In this document: positions 14,920-22,495 of the stretch, one piece after another
How the letters are laid out: each line of letters starts with the position of its first letter
How positions within the stretch are numbered: position 1 is the stretch's first letter
Notes under the pieces: model-generated
Database searches by the model: none
What the model saw: the letters and a program-made list of their open reading frames with translations, nothing else
Told to the model about the DNA's origin: nothing
NCBI GenBank assembly: GCA_039033695.1
Contig: JBCCCC010000017.1
Location: 1 to 35,856, forward strand
Direction of reading: 5' to 3'
Length of the DNA: 35,856 nucleotides
DNA from: CALBPI01 sp039033695
GTDB taxonomy: Bacteria > Pseudomonadota > Gammaproteobacteria > Steroidobacterales > Woeseiaceae
Translations under genes and position numbers: made by a program

Positions 14920-15050
14920 TACGCCCCCTTTGTGACGAATACGCGCGGCGCTACTGACCGCATTTAACCGATTATGACGCGAAACGGGCAGCGAATACAT
15001 GGCTCTACGTCACGCTTGCAGGTGCGCGATCGGGATGCGACTATCGAACT

Positions 15051-18000
15051 ATGGGCGCTGAAGGTTATTTTCTGCAGCCCGTGGCCGCACGGCGACCACG
15101 GGTCGCCAGGGCGGTGTTCGCGCTATTGCTGGCCATCATCGCATTTGTGTCTGCAGCGCCGACTGCTGCTAACCAAGACCAGTTAGAAACCGTCGCGCTG
15201 CGTGGCGAATCCGTGATCGACGTCGAATTCTCAGCAGCACCTGGTGTCTGGGTACTCGAGGGGCGAGAACGATTTGCGACGGTGAAGCTCACGGTCGCAG
15301 ATGCAGCGACCGGTAAAGAGACTGTGTTGAATAGCGCCGACCCGGGTAGCGGCATCATCGTATTACCCGTAACGGCGACTGAGCAAACCCGCATTGCGGT
15401 AAGGGTCGACGTGCTGGCAACCGTATCGCAGCGCGCTACACTGGACCTCAACTTCTCGCCGCTCGCTGAGCCACAGGACAGCGCGACGTATCGCGCGCTG
15501 GCTCTGCAGGCTGATCTTTCTCAGTTGCCGGCAGACCGCAGTGATGAGGATCTGGCCAAAGGTCTCGCACTCGCAAGCGCGGCAGCACAGCTCTGGCGAC
15601 GTGGCGACGATAACGTTCGCAGCGCCGAGATGCTGCTCATTGCGGCACAGTTTGCCCGCCTGTTGGAGCAATACGACGAAGCAACAGCTTTCGCCGTCGA
15701 AGCGCAGTCTCTATTTGCCGCGGAGCAGGATGCGAACGGTACTGGCAGAGCGCTCACCGTGCTCGGCCTGACGCAAATCAATCTACGCCAATTCGATGCA
15801 GCTGAGGAAAACCTGCAGCAGGCGAAAGCACTACTCCGCGACACCTATCACCCGCATGCTGTGAGCCCGGCTGCTACCAACTTATGCTATCTGCAACTTG
15901 AACGGCGAGCATTCGGCGACGCCGAGCGCTGTTTCCTGGAATTGATCCCACTCGCCGAGCGCGCGCAAAACTATGCCAGCGTTGCGCGCATGTACAGCAA
16001 TCTCGGTGGGATCTATGGCAGACGCCGATTACCGGCAGAGTCAATCCGCTATCTTGAGCGATCGCTCAGTACGCCGGGGGTTCGCACCTCAACGCGCACG
16101 CGCGCGCGTCGCCTCAACAATATCGGCACACAGTATCGAAGCCTTGGCGATATCCAACAGGCATTGGAGAACTATCAGGAATCACTGCGCCTGCATCGAG
16201 GCAACAGCGATCGGTCGCAAATTGCACGTGTGCTGGCGAATATCGGCGTCGCCTACGGCTCGATTGGCGTGCCACGCCAGGCACTCGTGCTTTTTGAAGA
16301 AGCACTGGCAACGATTGACGGCGCGAATGATCGCGCCAGGCTGCGCCTGTTCACACTCCAGGCTAGCGCTTACGCCTATCTTGGCGACTCCGCGGCAGCA
16401 CTCGAAATACTCAACGAGGCGCTAACGCTGAGCGAGCAGGTCAACGACGAGCTTCGCCGTTTGCAGCTACTGAATCGCATTGCGATGACCAACCATAGCA
16501 ATGGCAACGTCGCAGAGTCGCTCGAAGGGTTTAAATCGCTGTTGAATGAGCTCACTGGCGTAAACGACGACCCCAGCCTCTTGTCCCAGGTGCTCTATAA
16601 CTATGCCAGTGTGCTGCTTGCCAATGGTGATCTGGATCAGGCAGAACGACTGGGCATGCGTTCGTTGTCATTGCGCAAAGGCATTGGCAACAGCATCCAA
16701 ACTGCCGAAGCGCATAGCTTAGTCAGCCGAGTACACTGGCGAAAAGGCAACGCCCGGTCGGCGCTCGACGCCGCGAACGAAGCCATTGAGATGATCGAAC
16801 AGTCGCGGGCTGTTATTGACAGCATCGCGCTACGTGCCAGCTACCAATCGACAGTCTCGGACGCGTATGAACTGGCCATCTATGTGTTGATGGCTGATGA
16901 CCGCATTGCCGACGGGTTGGCAATGGCCGAGCGTTACCGCGCGCAAACATTGGTCGATGTGCTCGCCAAGTCAGACTCAGGCACCAACGCGTCTATCCCT
17001 CTGGAACTGCTGGAACGGCGAGATACGCTAAGAAAAGAAATCAACCGTCGAGAAACCCGGCGGATTGGCGGTGAGGCGACCGAATCCATCGCCGGGCTGC
17101 TCGCCGAACTCGATACACTCGACGCCCGCATAGCCAGTCTGGATCCGCGTTTTGCCGCGGCTGGCGAGGGCCGGATTGCTAGCGTGACAGAAATGCAATC
17201 TGTCATGGACCAGGACAGTATCGCGATACAGTACTTTCTCGGGCGCGAACGCAGCTATGCATGGCTGATCACGCAAGACAGTATCAGCGCAAAGGAGTTA
17301 CCGGCGCGCGACGGCATCGAGGATCAGGTGCGCGAGATACATGACCGGTTGTCGCGACGTACAAGAACCGGTGAGCTGACTAACACCCTCGGTGAAGCTC
17401 TTCTCGGCCCGATCGCCGACAAGCTGCCGGCATACCGCAACGTTGCCATCGTCGCCGATGGCGCACTGCATTACTTGCCCTTCGATGTACTCGTGTCGAG
17501 TGATGCAGCCAACCCGACGTTATCCGGCAAGTCGTTGAGCTACCTACCCTCGCTCACAACGCTCGCATTGATCCGACAATCTAGCACCACGGATGGTAAC
17601 CGGCAGATCGCTGTGCTGGCAGATCCCGTCTTTAATGCCAGCGACGAACGCATGTCTGCATCGGTATCAGCACAGCCAGGCAGTGCGCGTGGCGCGCAGG
17701 TCAACAAGCTGAACAGGCTGGCGATGTCGGGCTTGGAAGCCGCGGCAATTCGCGAACTCGCCCCCGAACGGGCGCGCTTTGTTCGCACCGGCACGGATGC
17801 GAACATCGAAGCGCTGCGTTCCGACGCCGTCGCTGCAGCACAAGTTGTGCATATCGCGGCGCACGGTTTCGTTGACGATGAAATGCCAGCTCGAACTGGC
17901 CTGGCCTTGTCGATGCTCGACGACACGGGTGATACCGTGACCGGCTTCGTGGGCTTGAGGGACATTTACGAGCTGCGGCTGAATGCCGAGCTTGTTGTCC

Positions 18001-18296
18001 TGTCGGCCTGCGATACGGCATTGGGCCGCGATTTGGCGGGCGAGGGCCTGCTTGGGCTCACACGCGGATTCATGTATGCCGGCGCCAAACGGGTCGTCGC
18101 CAGCCTGTGGCAGGTTGAAGACGCCGCCACCGCGGCACTCATGCAAGCCTTCTACACGGGCATGCTCCGTGACGGCCTTGCGCCCGCTGCCGCCTTGGCT
18201 GCCGCGAAAGCGCAACTGCAGCAGACTCGGCGCTGGAGACACCCGTATTATTGGTCGGGTTTTGTGCTGCTGGGCGACTGGCGGGAACTGAACTGA
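15051..18296 (+). CDS. Exported TPR-CHAT (caspase-like) domain protein
   Basis: A 1081-residue protein. A basic n-region and hydrophobic stretch (about 10-37, ending APTAANQ) suggest a signal peptide or anchor. A beta-rich section (about 40-145) precedes about ten TPR-like repeats (about 160-620). A helical linker (about 620-740) leads to a C-terminal CHAT domain (about 770-1080). The caspase-type dyad is intact: H938 (VVHIAAHGF) and C987 (VVLSACDTALG), followed by GLTRGFMYAGA and VASLWQVED, which are typical of CHAT. CHAT proteins are clan-CD cysteine proteases related to separase and caspases. TPRs usually choose the partner. The three genes that follow on the same strand include a sigma factor and an anti-sigma-like protein, so a role in signalling by proteolysis is plausible but inferred. 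Confidence 0.92.
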   Translation: MGAEGYFLQPVAARRPRVARAVFALLLAIIAFVSAAPTAANQDQLETVALRGESVIDVEFSAAPGVWVLEGRERFATVKLTVADAATGKETVLNSADPGSGIIVLPVTATEQTRIAVRVDVLATVSQRATLDLNFSPLAEPQDSATYRALALQADLSQLPADRSDEDLAKGLALASAAAQLWRRGDDNVRSAEMLLIAAQFARLLEQYDEATAFAVEAQSLFAAEQDANGTGRALTVLGLTQINLRQFDAAEENLQQAKALLRDTYHPHAVSPAATNLCYLQLERRAFGDAERCFLELIPLAERAQNYASVARMYSNLGGIYGRRRLPAESIRYLERSLSTPGVRTSTRTRARRLNNIGTQYRSLGDIQQALENYQESLRLHRGNSDRSQIARVLANIGVAYGSIGVPRQALVLFEEALATIDGANDRARLRLFTLQASAYAYLGDSAAALEILNEALTLSEQVNDELRRLQLLNRIAMTNHSNGNVAESLEGFKSLLNELTGVNDDPSLLSQVLYNYASVLLANGDLDQAERLGMRSLSLRKGIGNSIQTAEAHSLVSRVHWRKGNARSALDAANEAIEMIEQSRAVIDSIALRASYQSTVSDAYELAIYVLMADDRIADGLAMAERYRAQTLVDVLAKSDSGTNASIPLELLERRDTLRKEINRRETRRIGGEATESIAGLLAELDTLDARIASLDPRFAAAGEGRIASVTEMQSVMDQDSIAIQYFLGRERSYAWLITQDSISAKELPARDGIEDQVREIHDRLSRRTRTGELTNTLGEALLGPIADKLPAYRNVAIVADGALHYLPFDVLVSSDAANPTLSGKSLSYLPSLTTLALIRQSSTTDGNRQIAVLADPVFNASDERMSASVSAQPGSARGAQVNKLNRLAMSGLEAAAIRELAPERARFVRTGTDANIEALRSDAVAAAQVVHIAAHGFVDDEMPARTGLALSMLDDTGDTVTGFVGLRDIYELRLNAELVVLSACDTALGRDLAGEGLLGLTRGFMYAGAKRVVASLWQVEDAATAALMQAFYTGMLRDGLAPAAALAAAKAQLQQTRRWRHPYYWSGFVLLGDWRELN

Positions 18297-18312
18297 GATA
18301 AACCTCCAGACC

Positions 18313-18343
18313 GTGACAGCCAGCAACTAAGACCATACATAAT
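18313..18343 (+). promoter_or_regulatory. Weak sigma-70-like promoter candidate
   Basis: GTGACA (18313-18318, 5/6 to the -35 consensus) and CATAAT (18338-18343, 5/6 to the -10 consensus) are 19 nt apart, longer than the preferred 17. It lies in the 95-bp gap after the CHAT gene. It could give the following three genes extra or separate expression. Confidence 0.3.
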
Positions 18344-18391
18344 GACGTTCGCAGGGATCGCGGCATTTGTTTTCAATGAAGGGGAAAAACA

Positions 18392-18757
18392 ATGAAGCAA
18401 GAAGAAACCAAGCTTGATCAGACTGCCTACGAGTGGTTATGGACGGTCCGCTCAGTACGCACCGAGCGCGGAGAATGCGTACCGATGCGCAGAGGTGATG
18501 GTCTGTACATTTGCGTTGGCAGCACTGGCAAGGTCAGGTTTCATCACCGCGGTCAGCGCAGCGATGAGAATACGGGACTATGGAATGGCGCGGTTGCCGA
18601 ATACTGCAAGAGAACAAACACAATCAGCGGCAAACTGCCCGACAAACGCACCTTTTCAATGGAGATTGCCACCGAAGATGGCTATCACCGGATTACATGT
18701 AAGCACAAACGCAATCCCGACGAAGGCGAATGGGACGCCGATGACGTCTGGATCTGA
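18392..18757 (+). CDS. Hypothetical protein in the CHAT-sigma gene cluster
   Basis: A 121-residue protein with no signal peptide or membrane helix, preceded by a good Shine-Dalgarno (GAAGGGG). It is rich in charged residues and aromatics (YEWLWTVRSVRTERGE, YICVGSTGKVRFHHRG, EGEWDADDVWI). It has four cysteines (C28 in GECV, C41 in YICV, C72 in EYCK and C103 in ITCK), but no zinc-finger spacing is clear. I do not recognise a family. Position between the CHAT gene and the sigma gene (16-bp gap) suggests a shared function, perhaps as a cytosolic partner. Confidence 0.75.
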   Translation: MKQEETKLDQTAYEWLWTVRSVRTERGECVPMRRGDGLYICVGSTGKVRFHHRGQRSDENTGLWNGAVAEYCKRTNTISGKLPDKRTFSMEIATEDGYHRITCKHKRNPDEGEWDADDVWI

Positions 18758-18773
18758 CGGGTAGCGACTCGAA

Positions 18774-19490
18774 ATGACGACAGCAGTTTACAGACGCGGC
18801 GCTCAACTTCTGCCAAAATGTGGCCCTATGAAGGGGACTGATTCGGGGAGAGAGGCTGAGCTCAATCCTGAGGATGCGGCACGTGCGGAAGAACAACGCG
18901 CGGCCGTATCCCTGGCAGAGCGTATCGGCAACGGCGAGCGTGCAGCGGAGCAGCTGTTGGTGGAGCGTTATAGTCGCCCGCTGCTGTTCATGCTGCGCCG
19001 TCGCTGTGGTGATCTCGAGCTGGCGAACGACCTGCACCAGGATGTCTTTCGGATTGTCATTGAACGACTGCGCGGCCGCGGCATTCAGGACCCGGCCCGA
19101 CTTGCCGGCTTTATTCAGAGTACCGGCCGCAACTTGCTTATTGGCGTCATCCGGCGTCGTCAACGGCGCCAGACTTACGCTGACAGCGACGGCATCGATG
19201 CCACCGCGGACGATGCTACGCCCGACCAGTTCGCATTGACTGAGGCTGCAGAGGTGGGCGAGCAGCTTCGCATATTACTCGATGAATTGGGCTCCGACCG
19301 CGATCGCGCGATTCTGACGCGCTTTTATCTACACCAGGAGGACAAGGCGAGCATCTGCGAAAAACTTGACCTCAGTGATTTGCATTTCAACCGCGTGTTG
19401 TACCGCGCTAAGAAACGATTCCGCGAGTTGCTGCAATCCAGCGACAGCGCCATAGCCAAAGACCTGATCGATGGTCGTGGACAAGAGTGA
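18774..19490 (+). CDS. ECF-like sigma-70 family RNA polymerase sigma factor
   Basis: A sigma factor of up to 238 residues. Sigma-2 lies at about 50-120 (ERYSRPLLFMLRRRCGDLEL, then ANDLHQDVFRIVIERLR). Sigma-4 lies at about 165-225 (SDRDRAILTRFYLHQEDKAS, then LHFNRVLYRAKKRFRELLQ). The recognition helix differs from the common GTVKSHxxRA pattern (here DLHFNRVLYRAKKRFRELL), as in sigma factors found beside CHAT or TPR genes. The start is uncertain. The ATG at 18774 has no good ribosome-binding site, and the ATG at 18828 (also weak) would remove 18 residues without touching a domain. It is followed by the anti-sigma-like membrane protein 7 bp downstream. Confidence 0.88.
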   Translation: MTTAVYRRGAQLLPKCGPMKGTDSGREAELNPEDAARAEEQRAAVSLAERIGNGERAAEQLLVERYSRPLLFMLRRRCGDLELANDLHQDVFRIVIERLRGRGIQDPARLAGFIQSTGRNLLIGVIRRRQRRQTYADSDGIDATADDATPDQFALTEAAEVGEQLRILLDELGSDRDRAILTRFYLHQEDKASICEKLDLSDLHFNRVLYRAKKRFRELLQSSDSAIAKDLIDGRGQE

Positions 19491-19497
19491 CAGGCCG

Positions 19498-20196
19498 ATG
19501 ACATCTGATAACCGAATTAACCGCCGGATGGTGGAAGAAAACAACCTCGTAGATCGCTATTTGCTCGGCCAAATGGACGAGTCAGAAGCGATGGCATTTG
19601 AAGACTTCTACGCGGGTTCACCAGAAACGCTGGAAGAGCTTGAGACCAGTGCGCTGCTGATCGATGGTATGAACAATGCCAATCGCAAGCCCATGGGGTC
19701 TGTGACATCGATAGGGCAATTGAAGGCCAGTGCCCCGGCACCCACAGCAGCCGCGCGTCGCTGGTTTGGCTCCCCGGCTTATGGGGTCGCGGCGTCATTC
19801 GTAGCCGCGCTGGCATTGCTTGTCGCTGGCAGCAACTATGTGGCACTGCAAGACGCACGCTCGGTAGCAAGCAGCAACATCATCAATATTCCGGTTGTAA
19901 CCCTGAGCCCGACTCGCGGTGGCGAGAGTGGTGTTGAGGTATTCGCAGGAGATGCGCCGCAGGTAGTCCTGGCACTTGATCTGGGCTTGAGCGCAGCAGC
20001 CAGCTACAGCGCTGCGCTGCAGACGATTGACGGTGATCATATCTGGCGCTCTGAAGGGTTGGAGCCGGATGAGTTGCAATCGCTGACCATGAGTATCGCC
20101 CGTGAGTCGCTGCCAGCAGGCTCCTACCGCATTGTGGTGCGCAGCGAAGATGCGCGCAACGATACGCTCAACTTCCCGTTCGATATCGCACGCTAA
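19498..20196 (+). CDS. Membrane anti-sigma-like protein with degenerate zinc-finger domain
   Basis: A 232-residue single-pass protein. The N-terminal 60 residues (LVDRYLLGQMDESEAMAFED, then FYAGSPETLEELE) have the shape of a zinc-binding anti-sigma (ZAS) domain. However, the positions expected for H, C and C in the usual FExHxxxCxxC appear as F, S and T, so no zinc site remains. A transmembrane helix at about 94-115 (VAASFVAALALLVAGSNYVAL) is followed by a periplasmic beta-rich domain of about 115 residues. It starts 7 bp after the sigma gene (an upstream in-frame GTG/ATG would overlap it). The likely role is to hold the neighbouring sigma factor at the membrane until a signal or cleavage frees it. 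Confidence 0.8.
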   Translation: MTSDNRINRRMVEENNLVDRYLLGQMDESEAMAFEDFYAGSPETLEELETSALLIDGMNNANRKPMGSVTSIGQLKASAPAPTAAARRWFGSPAYGVAASFVAALALLVAGSNYVALQDARSVASSNIINIPVVTLSPTRGGESGVEVFAGDAPQVVLALDLGLSAAASYSAALQTIDGDHIWRSEGLEPDELQSLTMSIARESLPAGSYRIVVRSEDARNDTLNFPFDIAR

Positions 20197-20287
20197 ATCC
20201 GACTCGGCACTGGTTAACGCCTGCGCGTTCGATGCAGGTCCCTCATTTGTATGTCACTCGGCACCGGGTTCCCCGCGACGCCCGTCT

Positions 20288-20305
20288 GCGAGCGTAGCCG
20301 CTCGC
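20288..20305. repeat. 7-bp stem hairpin between the anti-sigma-like gene and kefB
   Basis: GCGAGCG/CGCTCGC with a TAGC loop, about 90 bp after the anti-sigma-like stop. No T-run follows, so it would be at most a Rho-dependent or processing signal. The rest of the 203-bp gap shows no ORF. A TACACT (20334-20339) could be a -10 element for kefB, with no convincing -35. Confidence 0.4.
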
Positions 20306-20399
20306 GGTCAGCAACCCTCACCAATCTCGGTTACACTGCTGGCGGGTGCCGCCGGCCCACCTTCACCAATGACAACGCAACATAGGAGCCGACCGCCAG

Positions 20400-22199
20400 A
20401 TGTCATTTCTCACCGAAGTCCTGATCTATCTCGGCGTCGCTGTGATTACCGTGCCATTGACCAAGCGCGTTGGTCTGGGCTCGGTGCTCGGCTACCTATT
20501 GGCCGGCGTCATTATCGGACCGTCCGTACTCAAGCTCATCTCGGATGTGGAAACGATTCTGCACTTCTCCGAGCTGGGCGTCGTTTTTCTGTTGTTCATT
20601 ATTGGCTTGGAGATGCAACCGTCTCGGCTATGGGTGCTGCGCAAGGCCGTCTTCGGTCTTGGCGGGGCGCAGGTACTGCTCAGCGGCATCGCGTTAACCG
20701 GGCTCTGTATGCTGACTGGCCTGAGTTTGAATACGGCACTTGCCGTCGGCTTTGGGCTGGCACTGTCCTCAACCGCTTTTGTCATGCAACTGCTGTCCGA
20801 ACGTGAAGAGCGCGCCATTCGCTACGGGCGTTCTTCATTTGCGGTCTTGTTGTTTCAGGATATGGCCGTCATTCCCATGCTCGCCCTGTTGCCACTGCTC
20901 GCCGCTAACACCGGGCTCAGCCTTGAAGCTGTGCCGGTCGCCATTGCGGTCGGTGCTGTCGCATTACTGGTGGTCGGCGGACGTTACATCCTGCGACCTG
21001 CCCTGCGTGTCGTTGCCGGATCGGACATTCGCGAATTGCTTACCGCTGTCGCGCTGTTTGTTGTCATCGGTAGCGCGGCGCTCATGTATAACGTCGGACT
21101 CTCCATGGGACTTGGCGCGTTCATTGCCGGCATGTTGCTGGCCGACTCCGAATACCGCCATCAGCTAGAAGCCGATATCGAGCCCTTCAAAGGCCTGTTG
21201 CTCGGGCTGTTCTTTATCGCCGTCGGCATGTCGGTTGACCTGCAGCTGGTTGTTGATCGCGCAGGCGACATCATAGCGGCAGTCCTGGCGCTAATGTTGA
21301 CCAAGGCAGTGATCCTGTTTTTCCTCGGCGCGCGCTTCAAACTGAACGTCAACGAGCGCCTGCGCCTTGGCTTGATACTCTCTCAGGGCGGCGAGTTCGG
21401 TTTCGTCCTGTTTACTGCTGCGGTTGGCGCTAGTGTCATGTCGCGAGAGTTAGCCGACTTTCTGATTGTCGTTATCAGTATCTCGATGGCGCTCACGCCA
21501 CTGATCATGATTGCGGCCGATCGCTGGATCAATCGGCAAGAAGATACCGGCGAGCCGGAATTCGACGAAATGCAGGACGATGAGAATGACGTCATCATTG
21601 TCAGCTTTGGCCGTTTTGGGCAAATCATCGGGCGGATTCTCACGAGCAAAGGCATTCCATTCACGGCTCTTGAGGCCAATCCCGATCAAATCGATGTGGT
21701 ACGTCGATTTGGGAACAAGGTCTATTTCGGTGATGCCCGGCGAATAGATTTGCTGCATGCTGCAGGTGCCGAGCATGCCAAGTTTCTAGTCCTGGCCGTA
21801 GATGATGTCGAGCAGTCCGTCGAAACCGCGGCACTAATTCGGCAGCATTACCCGCACCTGAAGATCCTGGCACGCGCTCGCAATCGCGTGCACGCACACA
21901 GGCTCATGGATCTGGGCATCTCTCATCCGGTGCGCGATACATTGCACTCGAGTCTGCATGTCGCCCGGGATCTGCTCGAGTTACTCGGCCATGATTCGGA
22001 CCAAGCCAAGCACGTGACCAGCACATTCCTGGAACATGACGAGCGCTTCCTGAAACAACAAAACGCCTACCATCAGGACGAGAGCAAATTGATCCAGACG
22101 GCGCAGGAGGCCGCAACGGAGCTGGCAACCTTGCTGCGTCGCGACCGTGATCAGGCCTCTGAAACCAAGGATCGCGATCCATCGGAGTCTACCCAGTAG
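20400..22199 (+). CDS. KefB-type monovalent cation:proton antiporter (CPA2) with RCK/TrkA-N domain
   Basis: A 599-residue inner-membrane transporter. About 12 hydrophobic helices occupy residues 1-380 with CPA2 landmarks (GYLLAGVIIGPSVL, FLLFIIGLEMQPSRLW, LGAFIAGMLLADSEYRHQLE, LILSQGGEFGFVLF). A TrkA-N/RCK Rossmann domain follows (about 395-515) with VSFGRFGQIIG for NAD(H) binding. A charged, coiled-coil-like tail lies at about 540-599. KefB/KefC export K+ in exchange for H+ and are gated by glutathione adducts of electrophiles in E. coli. Whether this one is gated in that way cannot be told. GGAG lies about 15 nt before the ATG. No KefF/KefG ancillary gene is adjacent. The last 49 bp overlap the convergent GIY-YIG gene. 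Confidence 0.93.
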   Translation: MSFLTEVLIYLGVAVITVPLTKRVGLGSVLGYLLAGVIIGPSVLKLISDVETILHFSELGVVFLLFIIGLEMQPSRLWVLRKAVFGLGGAQVLLSGIALTGLCMLTGLSLNTALAVGFGLALSSTAFVMQLLSEREERAIRYGRSSFAVLLFQDMAVIPMLALLPLLAANTGLSLEAVPVAIAVGAVALLVVGGRYILRPALRVVAGSDIRELLTAVALFVVIGSAALMYNVGLSMGLGAFIAGMLLADSEYRHQLEADIEPFKGLLLGLFFIAVGMSVDLQLVVDRAGDIIAAVLALMLTKAVILFFLGARFKLNVNERLRLGLILSQGGEFGFVLFTAAVGASVMSRELADFLIVVISISMALTPLIMIAADRWINRQEDTGEPEFDEMQDDENDVIIVSFGRFGQIIGRILTSKGIPFTALEANPDQIDVVRRFGNKVYFGDARRIDLLHAAGAEHAKFLVLAVDDVEQSVETAALIRQHYPHLKILARARNRVHAHRLMDLGISHPVRDTLHSSLHVARDLLELLGHDSDQAKHVTSTFLEHDERFLKQQNAYHQDESKLIQTAQEAATELATLLRRDRDQASETKDRDPSESTQ

Positions 22200-22495
22200 G
22201 TGCGAACAAAGCGGGCGAGCCCGCTGCCAGCGCCTAACACGTTTTCTTTGTCGCGCTTGCTGAGTTGCTTGAAGGCATACTCCGCGCGGCTGGCACTGGC
22301 TCGATCGCCGGCCGGCGTTTGCGCACACAGTTTAAGCGGGCCTCTGCCGCGCAGGTAGCGTGCACCCTGCCCGACTTCATGCGCAGCCATACGCGCCGCT
22401 ACATCCGGGCTGATACCGCAATACAGGGAGTCATCCGCGCAGCGAACGACGTAGACATACCAGCGAGCGCCGGCACGGTCAGTAGGTCGGGTCAT
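22151..22495 (-). CDS. GIY-YIG nuclease family protein
   Basis: A 114-residue single-domain protein of the YhbQ/UPF0213 type. The motif reads WYVYVVRCADDSLYCGIS (residues 12-29), then ARMAAH with the arginine of the active site, then GARYLRGRGPLKL. The conserved glutamate lies in SRAEYAFKQL. Such proteins are thought to act on DNA ends or lesions. Function is otherwise unknown. The start overlaps the end of the malic-enzyme gene by 17 bp, so it is probably translated from the same mRNA. The C-terminus overlaps kefB on the opposite strand. Confidence 0.88.
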   Translation of the reverse strand: MTRPTDRAGARWYVYVVRCADDSLYCGISPDVAARMAAHEVGQGARYLRGRGPLKLCAQTPAGDRASASRAEYAFKQLSKRDKENVLGAGSGLARFVRTYWVDSDGSRSLVSEA

